A stretch of DNA of 64,000 bases from Granulicatella sp041433555. Its GTDB lineage: Bacteria; Bacillota; Bacilli; Lactobacillales; Aerococcaceae. A model generated the notes under the pieces. The model was given only the letters and a program-made list of their open reading frames with translations. It did not search any database and was not told where the DNA came from. Position 1 is the first letter of the stretch; every line of letters starts with the position of its first letter. Position numbers and translations under genes: made by a program. Below are positions 16,715 through 25,532 of the stretch, piece by piece. Where the stretch lies: contig NZ_JAPWBR010000009.1 of assembly GCF_041433555.1 (NCBI RefSeq), positions 1 through 64,000 on the forward strand. Direction: 5' to 3'.

Positions 16715-18709
16715 TTATAAAGATTTAAATGTATTCACTACATTTTCTACAGTGAATCCTAATGTTTCCATTACTTTGTTTCCGTTGCCAGATAATCCAA
16801 AGCGGTCGATTGTCACAGTTGCACCATCTAAACCAACGTATTGACCCCATCCGAAACTTGCGCCCATTTCAACGGCTACACGTTTACGAACATCGCTTGG
16901 TAATACTGCTTCACGGTATACTTTTGGTTGTTCTTCGAATAAATTCATTGAAGGCATTGATACAACAGATACATCAATCCCTTCTTCTGCAAGAACTTTT
17001 TGCGCTTCAATGGCAAGCGCTACTTCAGAACCTGTCGCAATCAAAATACCTTCTGGAGTATCGCATTTTTGTGGGCTAACCACATATGCCCCACGTTTCA
17101 CACCTTCATAAGCTAATTCCTGTGAGTGTTCAAGAACTGGTAAGTTTTGGCGTGAGAAAACTAATACTGATGGACGGTTTTTTGCTTCTACAGCTACTTT
17201 CCACGCAGCAGATACTTCGTTACCATCAGCAGGACGAATCACGTTTAAGTTTGGAGTTGCACGGAACGCTGCTAATTGTTCGATTGGTTCATGCGTCGGT
17301 CCATCTTCCCCAACCGCAATTGAGTCATGTGTATAAACATAGATTGCTGGTAAATGAGAGATTGCCGCAACACGCATTGCTGCTTTTAAGTAATCTGCAA
17401 ATACGAAGAATGTACCTCCATAAGCACGGTTACCACCATGGAGTAACATACCGTTCATGGCTGCTCCCATCGCAAACTCACGAACCCCAAACCAGATATT
17501 TCTTCCACCGTAATTTTCATGCGAGAAGTCTGTATCTGCTTTATTCATTGTATTGTTTGATGAAGAAAGGTCCGCAGATCCACCCCAGAAGAATGGAATA
17601 TGTTTTCCTAATTCTTGAATTGCAGCTTGGCTTGTCACACGAGAAGCCATTGCTGGGCTACCAAATTCATATGAAGGTAATACTTTTTCTAAGTCTACTT
17701 TAATGTTTTCTGCAAAGCTATCTTCGAATTCTTTTGCAAGCTCTGGATATGCTTGTCTATAGCCTTCGAATAAAGTTTTCCATTCGTTGTAGTCAATTTC
17801 GCCTGTTTGCACTAATAATTTATCGAAACGGTGTTGCACTTCTTCTGGCACTTCAAATGGGCCATATTCCCATCCGTAGTTTGCTTTCGTTGCAGCAATG
17901 CCGTCAGGTCCTAAAGGAGCCCCGTGAACTTTATTAGTTCCTTGGTTTGGAGCACCGTAACCAATAACAGTTTTTACTTCGATAATTGTTGGTTTTTCTT
18001 TTTGGCATTGTGCTTCTTCGATAGCTTCAGCGATTTCATCTAAGTCGTTTCCATCTTCAACGCGAATATAGTTCCAACCTAACCCTTTGAAGCGTTTCTT
18101 CACATCTTCAGTGAATACTTTATTTAAAGGTCCATCTAAACAAATATCGTTCGAATCGTATAACACGATTAATTTATTTAATTTCAACGTTCCAGCTAAA
18201 GATGCTGCTTCGTAAGAAATACCTTCCATTAAGTCCCCGTCCCCACATAAGACATAAGTGTGGTGGTCAACGACTGGGTATCCTTCACGATTGAATTTCG
18301 CAGCAAGGTGCGCTTCAGCCATGGCCATCCCAACAGCATTTGCAAACCCTTGTCCAAGAGGACCCGTTGTTGCATCTACCCCATCAGTGTCATGTACTTC
18401 TGGGTGTCCAGGTGTTTTACTTCCAAGTTGGCGGAAATTTTTCACATCTTCAATCGATAAGTCATAGCCTGATAAATGTAATAAGGCATATAACATTGCA
18501 GATCCATGACCTGCTGATAATACAAAGCGATCGCGATCCACCCAATTAGAACGTTTTGGGTTAACTTTCAAATATTTAGACCAAAGTACATAAGCCATTG
18601 GTGCAGCACCCATTGGAAGACCAGGGTGTCCTGAATTCGCAGCTTGAATCGCATCCATACTCAATGTACGAATTGTATTCACTGCTAGTTGATCGGTTTT
18701 ATCAAACAT
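16715..18709 (-). CDS. tkt: transketolase
   Basis: 664-aa thiamine-diphosphate enzyme moving two-carbon units between pentose- and hexose-phosphates in the pentose phosphate pathway. Motifs: SGHPGLPMGAAPMAYVLW, GPLGQGFANAVGMAMAE, the ThDP motif CGDGDLMEGISYEAASLAG, HDSIAVGEDGPTHEPIEQ in the pyrimidine domain and GATVTIDRFGLSGNG near the C terminus. It supplies xylulose 5-P for the phosphoketolase in the same window. Single-gene transcript with its own promoter and terminator. Confidence 0.96.
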   Translation of the reverse strand: MFDKTDQLAVNTIRTLSMDAIQAANSGHPGLPMGAAPMAYVLWSKYLKVNPKRSNWVDRDRFVLSAGHGSAMLYALLHLSGYDLSIEDVKNFRQLGSKTPGHPEVHDTDGVDATTGPLGQGFANAVGMAMAEAHLAAKFNREGYPVVDHHTYVLCGDGDLMEGISYEAASLAGTLKLNKLIVLYDSNDICLDGPLNKVFTEDVKKRFKGLGWNYIRVEDGNDLDEIAEAIEEAQCQKEKPTIIEVKTVIGYGAPNQGTNKVHGAPLGPDGIAATKANYGWEYGPFEVPEEVQHRFDKLLVQTGEIDYNEWKTLFEGYRQAYPELAKEFEDSFAENIKVDLEKVLPSYEFGSPAMASRVTSQAAIQELGKHIPFFWGGSADLSSSNNTMNKADTDFSHENYGGRNIWFGVREFAMGAAMNGMLLHGGNRAYGGTFFVFADYLKAAMRVAAISHLPAIYVYTHDSIAVGEDGPTHEPIEQLAAFRATPNLNVIRPADGNEVSAAWKVAVEAKNRPSVLVFSRQNLPVLEHSQELAYEGVKRGAYVVSPQKCDTPEGILIATGSEVALAIEAQKVLAEEGIDVSVVSMPSMNLFEEQPKVYREAVLPSDVRKRVAVEMGASFGWGQYVGLDGATVTIDRFGLSGNGNKVMETLGFTVENVVNTFKSL

Positions 18710-18756
18710 ACAATCACTCCTTAAATATTTTTTCCTTAATCGGAACTTACTCTTCT

Positions 18757-18785
18757 ATTTTACTAATCCAAGACTGCTTTTGCAA
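18757..18785 (-). promoter_or_regulatory. promoter of tkt
   Basis: TTGCAA (18780-18785), 17-bp spacer, TAAAAT (18757-18762) on the minus strand, 48 bp upstream of the tkt start. Confidence 0.65.
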
Positions 18786-18868
18786 CCGTTATTTTTATGA
18801 TAAATAAAACATAGTAAACCCTTGCAAAATACATATTTCCTTCACGGGTTCCACATATTTTTTGTAAC

Positions 18869-18894
18869 AAAAAAAGGCTGAAATTTTCAGCCTT
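18869..18894 (-). terminator. terminator of the DUF896 gene
   Basis: Stem AAGGCTGAAA/TTTTCAGCCTT with a run of T's on the minus strand, 8 bp after the stop. Confidence 0.85.
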
Positions 18895-18901
18895 CTCTCA
18901 T

Positions 18902-19159
18902 CTATTCTGCGTCTCGGTTATGCAATCCTTTTTCTTTTTGAATCGCTTTTAGTTTATCTGGAGTCACGTCATTTCCTTCTTCATCGACGAATTTTAATCC
19001 TTCGATGTGGTTACGCATGCCTCCACGAAAAGCTTCCAAATACTCTTGACGTAAAAGTTGTTGTTCTTTTTCTTCCGTTGGAGTTAATTTTCCTTCTTTT
19101 TTCTTTTTCGCTAATTCATTAATACGGTTTAATTTTTCTTCTGATAACATTTTTGTCAT
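18902..19159 (-). CDS. DUF896 (YnzC/UPF0291) protein
   Basis: Small, very charged protein of 85 aa. MLSEEKLNRINELAKKKKEGKLTPTEEKEQQ, then LRQEYLEAFRGGMRNHIEGLKFVDEEGNDVTP, is the two-helix DUF896 pattern. Family function is not settled. In Bacillus, paralogue YneA-operon protein YnzC is encoded beside lexA and belongs to the SOS regulon; here the gene is likewise divergent from lexA with a single SOS box in between, which suggests LexA control but does not prove it. Confidence 0.85.
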   Translation of the reverse strand: MTKMLSEEKLNRINELAKKKKEGKLTPTEEKEQQLLRQEYLEAFRGGMRNHIEGLKFVDEEGNDVTPDKLKAIQKEKGLHNRDAE

Positions 19160-19228
19160 TCCTTTCCTTGGCTTCGTCTCCTAGTGTAGCACGAGACGAC
19201 ATTTTTTCCTAAAAATCTGAATTACATA

Positions 19229-19242
19229 CGAACGTTTGTTTG
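19229..19242. promoter_or_regulatory. SOS box (LexA operator)
   Basis: CGAACGTTTGTTTG matches the Firmicute consensus CGAACRNRYGTTYG at all but one position. It lies between lexA and the divergent DUF896 gene and overlaps the likely lexA -35 (TTGATT, 19240-19245; -10 TACACT, 19264-19269). Confidence 0.85.
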
Positions 19243-19293
19243 ATTTCTGTTTACAAAGTGTGTTACACTAGTCTCAAAGAAGGAGATGTTCCG

Positions 19294-19917
19294 ATGACAA
19301 ATTTAAAAGATTCTAGACAATTAGATGTATTACAGTTTATTTATAAAGAAGTTCAAGAGCACGGTTATCCGCCAACAGTGCGTGAAATTTGTAACGCCGT
19401 TCAGCTTTCTTCGACTTCAACCGTTCATGGTCACTTATCAAGACTTGAGAAAAACGGCTTAATTCAACGTGACCCAAGTAAACCACGTGCCATTGAATTA
19501 ACAATGGCTGGACTCAAAGCAATCGGCGCTAAATCAACGGCGATTCCAATGCTTGGTGTGGTAACAGCCGGTGAACCAATTCTCGCTGTAGAAGAAGCAA
19601 GTGACTTCTTCCCTATCCCACCAGACTTACAAAACGATGCAGATGATTTATTCATGCTTCGTATTAAAGGGGACAGTATGATTAATGCTGGGATCTTCGA
19701 TGGCGATTCTGTCATTGTCCGTAAACAATCAACTGCCTCAAATGGTGAAATCGTCATTGCGATGACTGAAGAAGACACTGCAACTTGTAAGAGATTCTAT
19801 CTTGAAAGCGACCATGTGCGCCTAGAGCCAGAAAACGACACAATGGACCCTATCATCTTACCGAACTGTACGATTTTAGGAAAAGTAGTTAGTTTATACC
19901 GCAGTCGTATTTTCTAA
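19294..19917 (+). CDS. lexA: SOS repressor LexA
   Basis: 207-aa repressor that cleaves itself on activated RecA. The N-terminal winged helix-turn-helix covers about residues 5-70 (PPTVREICNAVQLSSTSTVH). The Ala-Gly cleavage site is at 92-93 (VVTAGEP), the catalytic Ser is 128 (KGDSMI) and Lys is 166 (CKRFYLE). I start at 19294 because AAGGAG sits 8 bp upstream and the protein then begins as LexA proteins do; the frame is open back to 19240 but that ATG lies in the promoter. Autoregulated through the SOS box. Confidence 0.96.
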   Translation: MTNLKDSRQLDVLQFIYKEVQEHGYPPTVREICNAVQLSSTSTVHGHLSRLEKNGLIQRDPSKPRAIELTMAGLKAIGAKSTAIPMLGVVTAGEPILAVEEASDFFPIPPDLQNDADDLFMLRIKGDSMINAGIFDGDSVIVRKQSTASNGEIVIAMTEEDTATCKRFYLESDHVRLEPENDTMDPIILPNCTILGKVVSLYRSRIF

Positions 19918-19930
19918 ACCAAATGAAAAT

Positions 19931-19964
19931 CTCCGCTCAAATCCGAGCGGAGATTCTTTTTTTT
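19931..19964. terminator. terminator between convergent lexA and PTS EIIA genes
   Basis: CTCCGCTC-aaatcc-GAGCGGAG followed by TTCTTTTTTTT for lexA; the opposite strand has ATTTTCATTT, so it can also serve the EIIA gene. Confidence 0.85.
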
Positions 19965-19966
19965 GA

Positions 19967-20461
19967 TTAAGCTTTTAATGTTACTTTCCCTACTTCTGCT
20001 TTACCTTCTACTAAGCCTTCTGTAGCTACCGCAATAGATTCCACTTTATCCATATTCGTAAAGAGCACCATCATTGCAGTATCTTTACCAGCTTCTTTTA
20101 GTGCTTCTAAGTCCACAGTCGATAATACTGTATTTTCATCCACCTTTTGGCCAACCGTTACTGTCGTTTCAAAAGGCCCGCCTTTTAATTCAACCGTATC
20201 GATTCCCATATGAACAAGCACTTCTAATCCGCCAGCAGTTTGAATGCCTACAGCGTGAAGTGTTAGGAATACATTTACGACTTCCCCTTTTACTGGAGAA
20301 GTAATCACACCACTTGCTGGAATAACCGCAAATCCGTCACCCATCATTTTGCCTGCAAAGACTGGATCATTCACTTGTGTAATGGGAACAATTTCTCCTC
20401 CTGCTAGTGCAAATACTGGCACTTCTTTTTCTACTTGATTCTTTTTAAAAAATCCAAACAT
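19967..20461 (-). CDS. PTS glucose-family EIIA protein
   Basis: 164-aa cytosolic EIIA of the glucose/GlcNAc superfamily that carries phosphate from HPr to an EIIB domain. The active-site pair is His 69 (TLHAVGIQT) and His 84 (LVHMGIDTVEL); the phosphorylated residue in the family is the second. It is a stand-alone protein, and the neighbouring EIICB gene lacks an EIIA domain, so the two probably form one permease. It follows the RpiR-type regulator by 12 bp and shares its promoter. Confidence 0.9.
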   Translation of the reverse strand: MFGFFKKNQVEKEVPVFALAGGEIVPITQVNDPVFAGKMMGDGFAVIPASGVITSPVKGEVVNVFLTLHAVGIQTAGGLEVLVHMGIDTVELKGGPFETTVTVGQKVDENTVLSTVDLEALKEAGKDTAMMVLFTNMDKVESIAVATEGLVEGKAEVGKVTLKA

Positions 20462-20473
20462 TTTATCGTCTCC

Positions 20474-21289
20474 TTATTCTGGTTGAATGGCATGTAATGT
20501 ATTTGAGAAAATCGAGCGTTTGCGTTCCTTATCGATTTCCTTGTAGTAACTATATAAAATATCGACAATGACAAGAACTGGGAATTGCGGTGTAATGGCC
20601 GTTCCTTGCTCTAAGGCATTCTTCATCGCGATGAGCACTAATTCGTCACAATCCTGTTGCAACTCTTCGCTCTTCTTAGAGGTAATCAGAACGGTTTTCG
20701 CTCCTTGAAGTTTGGCGATATTCACGGCATTCACAACACTTTCGTTGGCCGACACCGTTATTCCAATCACTAGGCAATCTTCATCGACTAATACGCGGTT
20801 CATCAGCATCGTATGTAAATCCGTAATCGCCTCACAAATCATCCCGAGTCGCATAAATCTGAACTTCATCTCCAGGGCTGCTAACCCGGAACTTCCTTGT
20901 CCGTAGATATACACGCGCTTAGCCTTACTGAGCATATCACACACATGAATCAGCTGTGCTTCATTGATGAGTGAGAAGGATTTCGTTAAGAGGTCTGCAT
21001 AATCGTCCAACACAATTTTGGTTAAATCATTATGCAAGTTTGTCTCTTCTTGTTTCCCTTTTTGATAGTCATAAATAAACTGTCGATATCCTTTATAGCC
21101 ACACTTTTGAGCAAATCGTGTTAAGGACGGAATCGATACGAATAATCTTTTAGATACTTCTTGTGCGGATAACGATTCATTTTCCGGAATCACACTCAAG
21201 AAATATTTCGCAATCGTTTTTTCAATCGGTGTCAACGTATCATAAATCGATTCAATCATCGGTGCTACTTTTTTCTCAAATGACAACAT
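20474..21289 (-). CDS. MurR/RpiR-family transcriptional regulator
   Basis: 271-aa regulator with an N-terminal HTH_6 domain (SAQEVSKRLFVSIPSLTRFAQKCGYKGYRQF) and a C-terminal SIS sugar-phosphate-binding domain (VYIYGQGSSGLAALEMKFRFMRLG, GITVSANESVVNAVNIAK). Proteins of this kind sense a phosphosugar and control amino-sugar genes. Position between the EIIA, EIICB and nanE genes suggests it controls this locus, with ManNAc-6-P or a related compound as effector; that is inference. Confidence 0.9.
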   Translation of the reverse strand: MLSFEKKVAPMIESIYDTLTPIEKTIAKYFLSVIPENESLSAQEVSKRLFVSIPSLTRFAQKCGYKGYRQFIYDYQKGKQEETNLHNDLTKIVLDDYADLLTKSFSLINEAQLIHVCDMLSKAKRVYIYGQGSSGLAALEMKFRFMRLGMICEAITDLHTMLMNRVLVDEDCLVIGITVSANESVVNAVNIAKLQGAKTVLITSKKSEELQQDCDELVLIAMKNALEQGTAITPQFPVLVIVDILYSYYKEIDKERKRSIFSNTLHAIQPE

Positions 21290-21318
21290 CTGCTTTTCCC
21301 CTTTGCATTACTACTTTC

Positions 21319-21327
21319 ATTATAGCA
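21319..21327 (-). promoter_or_regulatory. extended -10 promoter of the regulator-EIIA unit
   Basis: Minus-strand TGCTATAAT, a TGn-extended -10, about 30 bp upstream of the regulator start. No convincing -35 is visible. Confidence 0.55.
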
Positions 21328-21360
21328 CAGGTTCCGGGAAAGATTTTGCCTTTTTTCAAA

Positions 21361-21397
21361 AAATAAAAGATGGACTAATCGTTAAGACTAGTCCATC
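21361..21397 (-). terminator. terminator of the nanE-EIICB unit
   Basis: Stem GATGGACTA/TAGTCCATC followed by CTTTTATTTTTT-like sequence on the minus strand, 20 bp after the EIICB stop. It separates nanE-EIICB from the regulator-EIIA pair. Confidence 0.8.
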
Positions 21398-21417
21398 TTT
21401 TGAGTGAGTTTAAACGA

Positions 21418-22922
21418 CTAATCGTCTACACCTAAAATTTCATTAATATTGTTCTTGTAAAGAATTGCTTTCGCACCGTAAATGGCTTGAATACCACCTT
21501 TAACTTCTAGAACATCTACAGCTCCGATATCTTTCAATGTCGCTTTATTAACTTTGTCGACCTCTTTTACAGATACACGTAGACGAGTGATACAAGCATC
21601 CACATCTTCAATATTTTCTGCTCCACCTAGAGCTTCAATAATACGAACACTGTCTTGTTTCAAGCTGTCGCGTGTTTCAACAACTGGTTTGTCATCTGAT
21701 AACATATCATCTTCAATACGTCCTGGAGTTGCTACATTGAATTGAGTGATGAACCATCTGAATACGACATAGTATAGACCACTCCAGATAAGTCCAAATG
21801 GAATTTCTAATAACCAGTTTGTCTTATCGTTACCTTGCAAGATACCGAATAATGTGAAGTCGATAACCCCGCCTGAGAATGTATTACCAATAGAAATATT
21901 TAGAATATCTGCGATGAAGAAGCTTACCCCATCAAGGAATGCATGAATAACATATAATACTGGGCTTACGAATAAGAACATGAATTCGATTGGTTCTGTA
22001 ATACCAGTGATGAATGAAGTTAAGGCAACCCCTAAGAATAAACCTGCGTATTTTTTACGACGAGCTTTTGGTACACAGTGATACATTGCTAAGCAGGCTG
22101 CTGGAAGACCGAACATCATTGTTGAGAAACGACCAGCGAAGAAACGAGTTCCTTCAGTGAATAGACCTACGTGGTTAGGATCTGCCAATTGAGCAAAGAA
22201 GATTTTTTGAGCCCCAGCAATTGTTTGACCAGCTACGACTTCCACTCCACCTAATTCTGTATACCAGAACATTGGATAAATCATATGGTGTAATCCGACT
22301 GCACCACATAAACGCATTAAGAATCCATATAAGAATGTACCAATAGGACCCGCTTGTGAAATATATCCACCAGTTGAAACTAGTAATTGTTGGAATGGTG
22401 GCCATACTACGAAGAAGATAGCCCCAACAAAGATAGATGCAAATGAAGTTACGATTGGAACAAAACGGCTACCACCGAAGAATCCAAGAACTTGTGGTAA
22501 TTGGATATTGTTGTAGCGGTTATGTAACCAAACAGCGATTGCACCAATTACGACAGCTCCGATAACCCCAGTATCAATTGAAGCATCTTTACCCATGTAT
22601 AATCCTACAAGAGCTTTAATTGTCGCAGTCATTACTAAGTAACCAGTTACCCCAGCAAGTGCTGCAGTCCCTTTGTCACGTTTTGCTAAACCGATACATA
22701 AGCCACACAGAGAAGAAGTGAAAGGTTTGCAAAGATAACTTCCCCTGCTTGGCTCATTACTTTAAAGATTGCTTGTAATACATCGTTATTTAATACAGGA
22801 TATGTTGCCACCGTTACCGGGTTGGATAAAGCTCCACCAATCCCTAATAACAAACCTGCTGCCGGTAAAATGGCAATCGGCAACATAAAGGCCTTCCCAA
22901 TTTTTTGTAAAAATTTAAACAT
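21418..22922 (-). pseudogene. PTS EIICB permease (glucose/amino-sugar family), broken by a one-base frameshift
   Basis: The N-terminal piece (22922 to about 22700) reads MFKFLQKIGKAFMLPIAILPAAGLLLGIGGALSNP..NLSLLLCV and then AYVSV-stop. The next frame resumes at once with LCIGLAKRDKGTAAL..VMTATIKALVGLYMGKD and runs to the EIIB end (DACITRLRV, with the phosphorylated Cys, and IQAIYGAKA). Adding one G in TGTGTGGC at about 22703 restores a normal 501-aa EIICB. All other motifs, such as GLHHMIYPMFWYTE and GITEPIEFMFLFVSP, are intact. It is either a recent inactivation, a phase-variable state or a sequencing error. Likely substrate is an N-acetylated hexosamine, from nanE next door. Confidence 0.85.
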
Positions 22923-22957
22923 GTGGTTTTCCCCCTTAAACTATAAATCAGTAATGT

Positions 22958-23644
22958 TTAATCTTTTCCTACTTGTTGAATCGCATCAACAAATTTTTTC
23001 GTGATGAGTTGTGGACGAGTAATCGCTGAACCTACAACGACACTATACGCACCTAACTCAAGCACACGTTTTACCTTTTCAGGTGTATCGATATTGCCTT
23101 CTGCAATAAGTGGGTGTTTGATTCGTGCTAACACTGTTCTCAATATTTCAAAATCATTTTCTTCAATTTTGTGACCTTTACTTTGTTTTGTATACCCTAC
23201 TAAAGTACTTCCAATAAAATCAAAGCCGAGTTCATCAGCATGAATCATTTCTTCTACCGTTGAACAGTCTGCCATCAGTAATTGTTCTGGATATTTTGCT
23301 CTGATTTCATGATAGAAATCATCAAGTGTTTGTCCATTTGGACGAGTAGATGTAGTGGCATCGAGAGCAATAATCTCTGGTTTCACCGTCATCAATTCGT
23401 CAATTTCTTTCATCGTAGCGGTAATAAAGACGTCGGCATCATCATAATCACGTTTAATAATTCCAATAACTGGTAAGTCGACAGCTTCTTTGATCGCTTT
23501 GATGTCAATCACTGAATTGGCACGAATTCCTTTCGCTCCTCCTTCCTGTGCAGCAACTGCCATACGAGCCATAATATAATCACTATGTAATGGTTCATGC
23601 GGCAATGCTTGGCATGATACAATTAATTGACCTTGTAATCTCAT
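22958..23644 (-). CDS. nanE: N-acetylmannosamine-6-phosphate 2-epimerase
   Basis: 228-aa TIM-barrel enzyme converting ManNAc-6-P to GlcNAc-6-P, the step that joins sialic acid/ManNAc catabolism to amino-sugar metabolism. Family pattern: LIVSCQALPHEPLH, MARMAVAAQEGGAKGIRANSV, VIGIIKRDY, EIIALDATTSTRPNGQ, LMADCSTVEE, and LIAEGNIDTPEKVKRVLELGAYSVVVGSAITRP. No neuraminate lyase or ManNAc kinase is seen nearby, so direct uptake as ManNAc-6-P by the adjacent PTS is the simplest route. It starts 13 bp after a good RBS (AAGGAGG) and leads the operon. Confidence 0.93.
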   Translation of the reverse strand: MRLQGQLIVSCQALPHEPLHSDYIMARMAVAAQEGGAKGIRANSVIDIKAIKEAVDLPVIGIIKRDYDDADVFITATMKEIDELMTVKPEIIALDATTSTRPNGQTLDDFYHEIRAKYPEQLLMADCSTVEEMIHADELGFDFIGSTLVGYTKQSKGHKIEENDFEILRTVLARIKHPLIAEGNIDTPEKVKRVLELGAYSVVVGSAITRPQLITKKFVDAIQQVGKD

Positions 23645-23658
23645 AAACAGCCTCCTTC

Positions 23659-23746
23659 TATTTTTAGTAAAACCCTTACATTTTTAGTATATCTACTTCA
23701 GAAAACATTTTCAATATTACCTCTATTTTTAGTAACTACTTTCAGA
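23659..23746. repeat. three repeats TACTAAAAATA upstream of nanE
   Basis: Minus-strand TACTAAAAAT occurs at 23660-23669, 23680-23690 and 23725-23734. The outer two upstream copies are longer, TCTGAA-GTAG-TACTAAAAATG/AGG (23680-23702 and 23724-23746). They flank and overlap the promoter, so they look like operators, perhaps for the RpiR-type regulator. Confidence 0.5.
23686..23714 (-). promoter_or_regulatory. nanE promoter with overlapping cre-like site
   Basis: TTGAAA (23709-23714), 17-bp spacer, TATACT (23686-23691). The -35 is part of TTGAAAATGTTTTCTG (23699-23714), which matches the CcpA cre consensus WTGAAARCGYTTTCWN at all but one base, suggesting catabolite repression. Confidence 0.7.
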
Positions 23747-23797
23747 ATAAGGTAGAAAATACGACTCCCTCAGGCCTTTATCGAAATTACTTTCATC

Positions 23798-23829
23798 AAA
23801 AAAGCCACTCTTGCAAGAACAAGAATGGC
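23798..23829 (-). terminator. terminator of the liaFSR-like operon
   Basis: Stem GCCATTCTTG/CAAGAGTGGC and six T's on the minus strand, shortly after the response regulator stop. Confidence 0.8.
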
Positions 23830-23835
23830 TTTTCG

Positions 23836-24471
23836 TTACATTTTAATCAATTGATGTTTGAACGCGTAAATCGTTGCTTGCGTTCTATCTTCTACTTCTA
23901 ATTTCGAGAGAATATTTGAGACGTGCGTTTTCACTGTCTTTAATGTGATAAACAACTCGTCAGCGATTTCCTGATTCGATTTTCCTTGAGCGATTAAGAG
24001 TAACACTTCTAATTCACGTTGTGTTAAATCTTCATGCAAGAAATGTTGCTGCTTCATTTGGATACGGTTCACGAGTTTATCCGTTACTTGAGGTTCAAAT
24101 ACCCCATCCCCTTGATATGTATCTCGAATGGCTTTTGCTATTTGAGAAGCAGAAGCTGTTTTTAAGATATAGCTCTTTGCTCCGGCGTTAATAGCAGGAA
24201 AGACTTTCTCATCATCAATAAAGCTTGTTAGGATGATGATTTTTGCTTGCGGCCACTTTTCAAGAATTTCTTTTGTCGCTTCAATCCCATCCATCTCTGG
24301 CATCACAAGGTCCATTAGAATGATATCTGGTTTTAATTCGAGTGCTTTCTCAACACCTTCACGACCATTCTTAGCTTCATCAATCACTTCAATATCATCT
24401 TGCATCGATAGATAAGAAGACACACCAAGTCGTACCATCTCATGATCGTCTACTAGTAATACATGTATCAT
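23836..24471 (-). CDS. liaR: LiaR/VraR-like response regulator
   Basis: 211-aa NarL-type response regulator. Receiver domain with DD at 8-9, phospho-acceptor Asp 54 (ILMDLVMPEMDG), Thr and Lys of the switch (ILTS, LKTA), then a LuxR-type HTH (LTQRELEVLLLIAQGKSNQEIADELFITLKTVKTHVSNIL). It overlaps the kinase gene by one base (TAATG). With the LiaF-like gene it forms a LiaFSR system, which in Firmicutes answers cell-envelope damage by antibiotics or peptides. Confidence 0.92.
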   Translation of the reverse strand: MIHVLLVDDHEMVRLGVSSYLSMQDDIEVIDEAKNGREGVEKALELKPDIILMDLVMPEMDGIEATKEILEKWPQAKIIILTSFIDDEKVFPAINAGAKSYILKTASASQIAKAIRDTYQGDGVFEPQVTDKLVNRIQMKQQHFLHEDLTQRELEVLLLIAQGKSNQEIADELFITLKTVKTHVSNILSKLEVEDRTQATIYAFKHQLIKM

Positions 24472-25532
24472 TATTCACCCTCCATGTTACGACTGAGCGG
24501 AATCTTAATTTCAATTGTCGTCCCTTGATTTGGGAAGCTGACAATTTTCACTTGTCCACCGAGTCCTTGCACTCTTTCTTTCATATTATTAATTCCATAG
24601 CTTCCTGGAAGAATTTCCTCCGTATTAAATCCAACTCCATTATCTTCTATTTTAAAGAGAACATTGGAGTCTGTTTGACGTAAGTATACTTCTAATGTGG
24701 TTGCGTGCGAATGACGCAATGTATTCGATAGAAGTTCCTGTGCGATTCTAAAGAGATGATCCTCGACCCCTTCTGGTAGTTGGACGTCTTCGATATCCCA
24801 ATGAATCTTCATCTGTACTTTCGTTTGCAATTCGACGAGTAATCCTTCAATACCTGCTTTCAATGATTTATTTTCCAGTGAAATCGGTCTTAAGTGTAGA
24901 AGCAATGCTCTCATCTCCGCTTGCGCTTGTGAGAGTACATGTTCAATCATCTTCAGTTGCTTTTGTTCTTTCTCATCGAACTTGTCTGCACGTTCATTTA
25001 ACGCAGAAATCATCATCATTGCTGCAAACAACTGTTGGCTTACAGAATCATGTAATTCACGAGCGATACGGCGTCTTTCTTGTTCAATGACCTGCTCTTT
25101 CGTTTCAGTCCCTAAGAACTGTGGTTTACTACCTAATTGTTGCAATTCGAGCGATAAGTTTTCTAAGCGTTCTGAAATAGCCGCTGTCTGTTCATAAAAG
25201 ACATTTAAATCTACAACAGTTGCTTCATTAATCCAGTTGGGTTGTTGTTCTTCTTTTACTAATGAATACTTTGCTCTTTGAATCATTAGTAATTGCTCAC
25301 CCATTTTACGTTCTGCTTGACGATTCAAAATCATCATTGCACCAGCTGTCATCAAACCAAGTAATAAGATTAATAACAAAAACAACGTCATCGTCCCAAG
25401 AATCTCTTGAATACTAAGCGTCTCTACTAATTCATAGCGAATCCATTTTCGGAATAGGAATAGGAAAATGGTACTAACAAAGCTATACACTGCTGAATAG
25501 AGCATCCAGCTTTTTAAGAGGCGTTGCTTCAT
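24471..25532 (-). CDS. liaS: LiaS/VraS-like sensor histidine kinase
   Basis: 353-aa HisKA_3 kinase with two N-terminal membrane segments (about 11-30 and 45-70) and almost no extracellular loop, the intramembrane-sensing layout of LiaS. A coiled linker leads to QERRRIARELHDSVSQQLFA with phosphorylated His 161, then an HATPase_c domain (IAQELLSNTLRHSHAT, FKIEDNGVGFN, GSYGINNMKERVQGLGG). It overlaps the LiaF-like gene by 4 bp. Confidence 0.92.
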   Translation of the reverse strand: MKQRLLKSWMLYSAVYSFVSTIFLFLFRKWIRYELVETLSIQEILGTMTLFLLLILLLGLMTAGAMMILNRQAERKMGEQLLMIQRAKYSLVKEEQQPNWINEATVVDLNVFYEQTAAISERLENLSLELQQLGSKPQFLGTETKEQVIEQERRRIARELHDSVSQQLFAAMMMISALNERADKFDEKEQKQLKMIEHVLSQAQAEMRALLLHLRPISLENKSLKAGIEGLLVELQTKVQMKIHWDIEDVQLPEGVEDHLFRIAQELLSNTLRHSHATTLEVYLRQTDSNVLFKIEDNGVGFNTEEILPGSYGINNMKERVQGLGGQVKIVSFPNQGTTIEIKIPLSRNMEGE

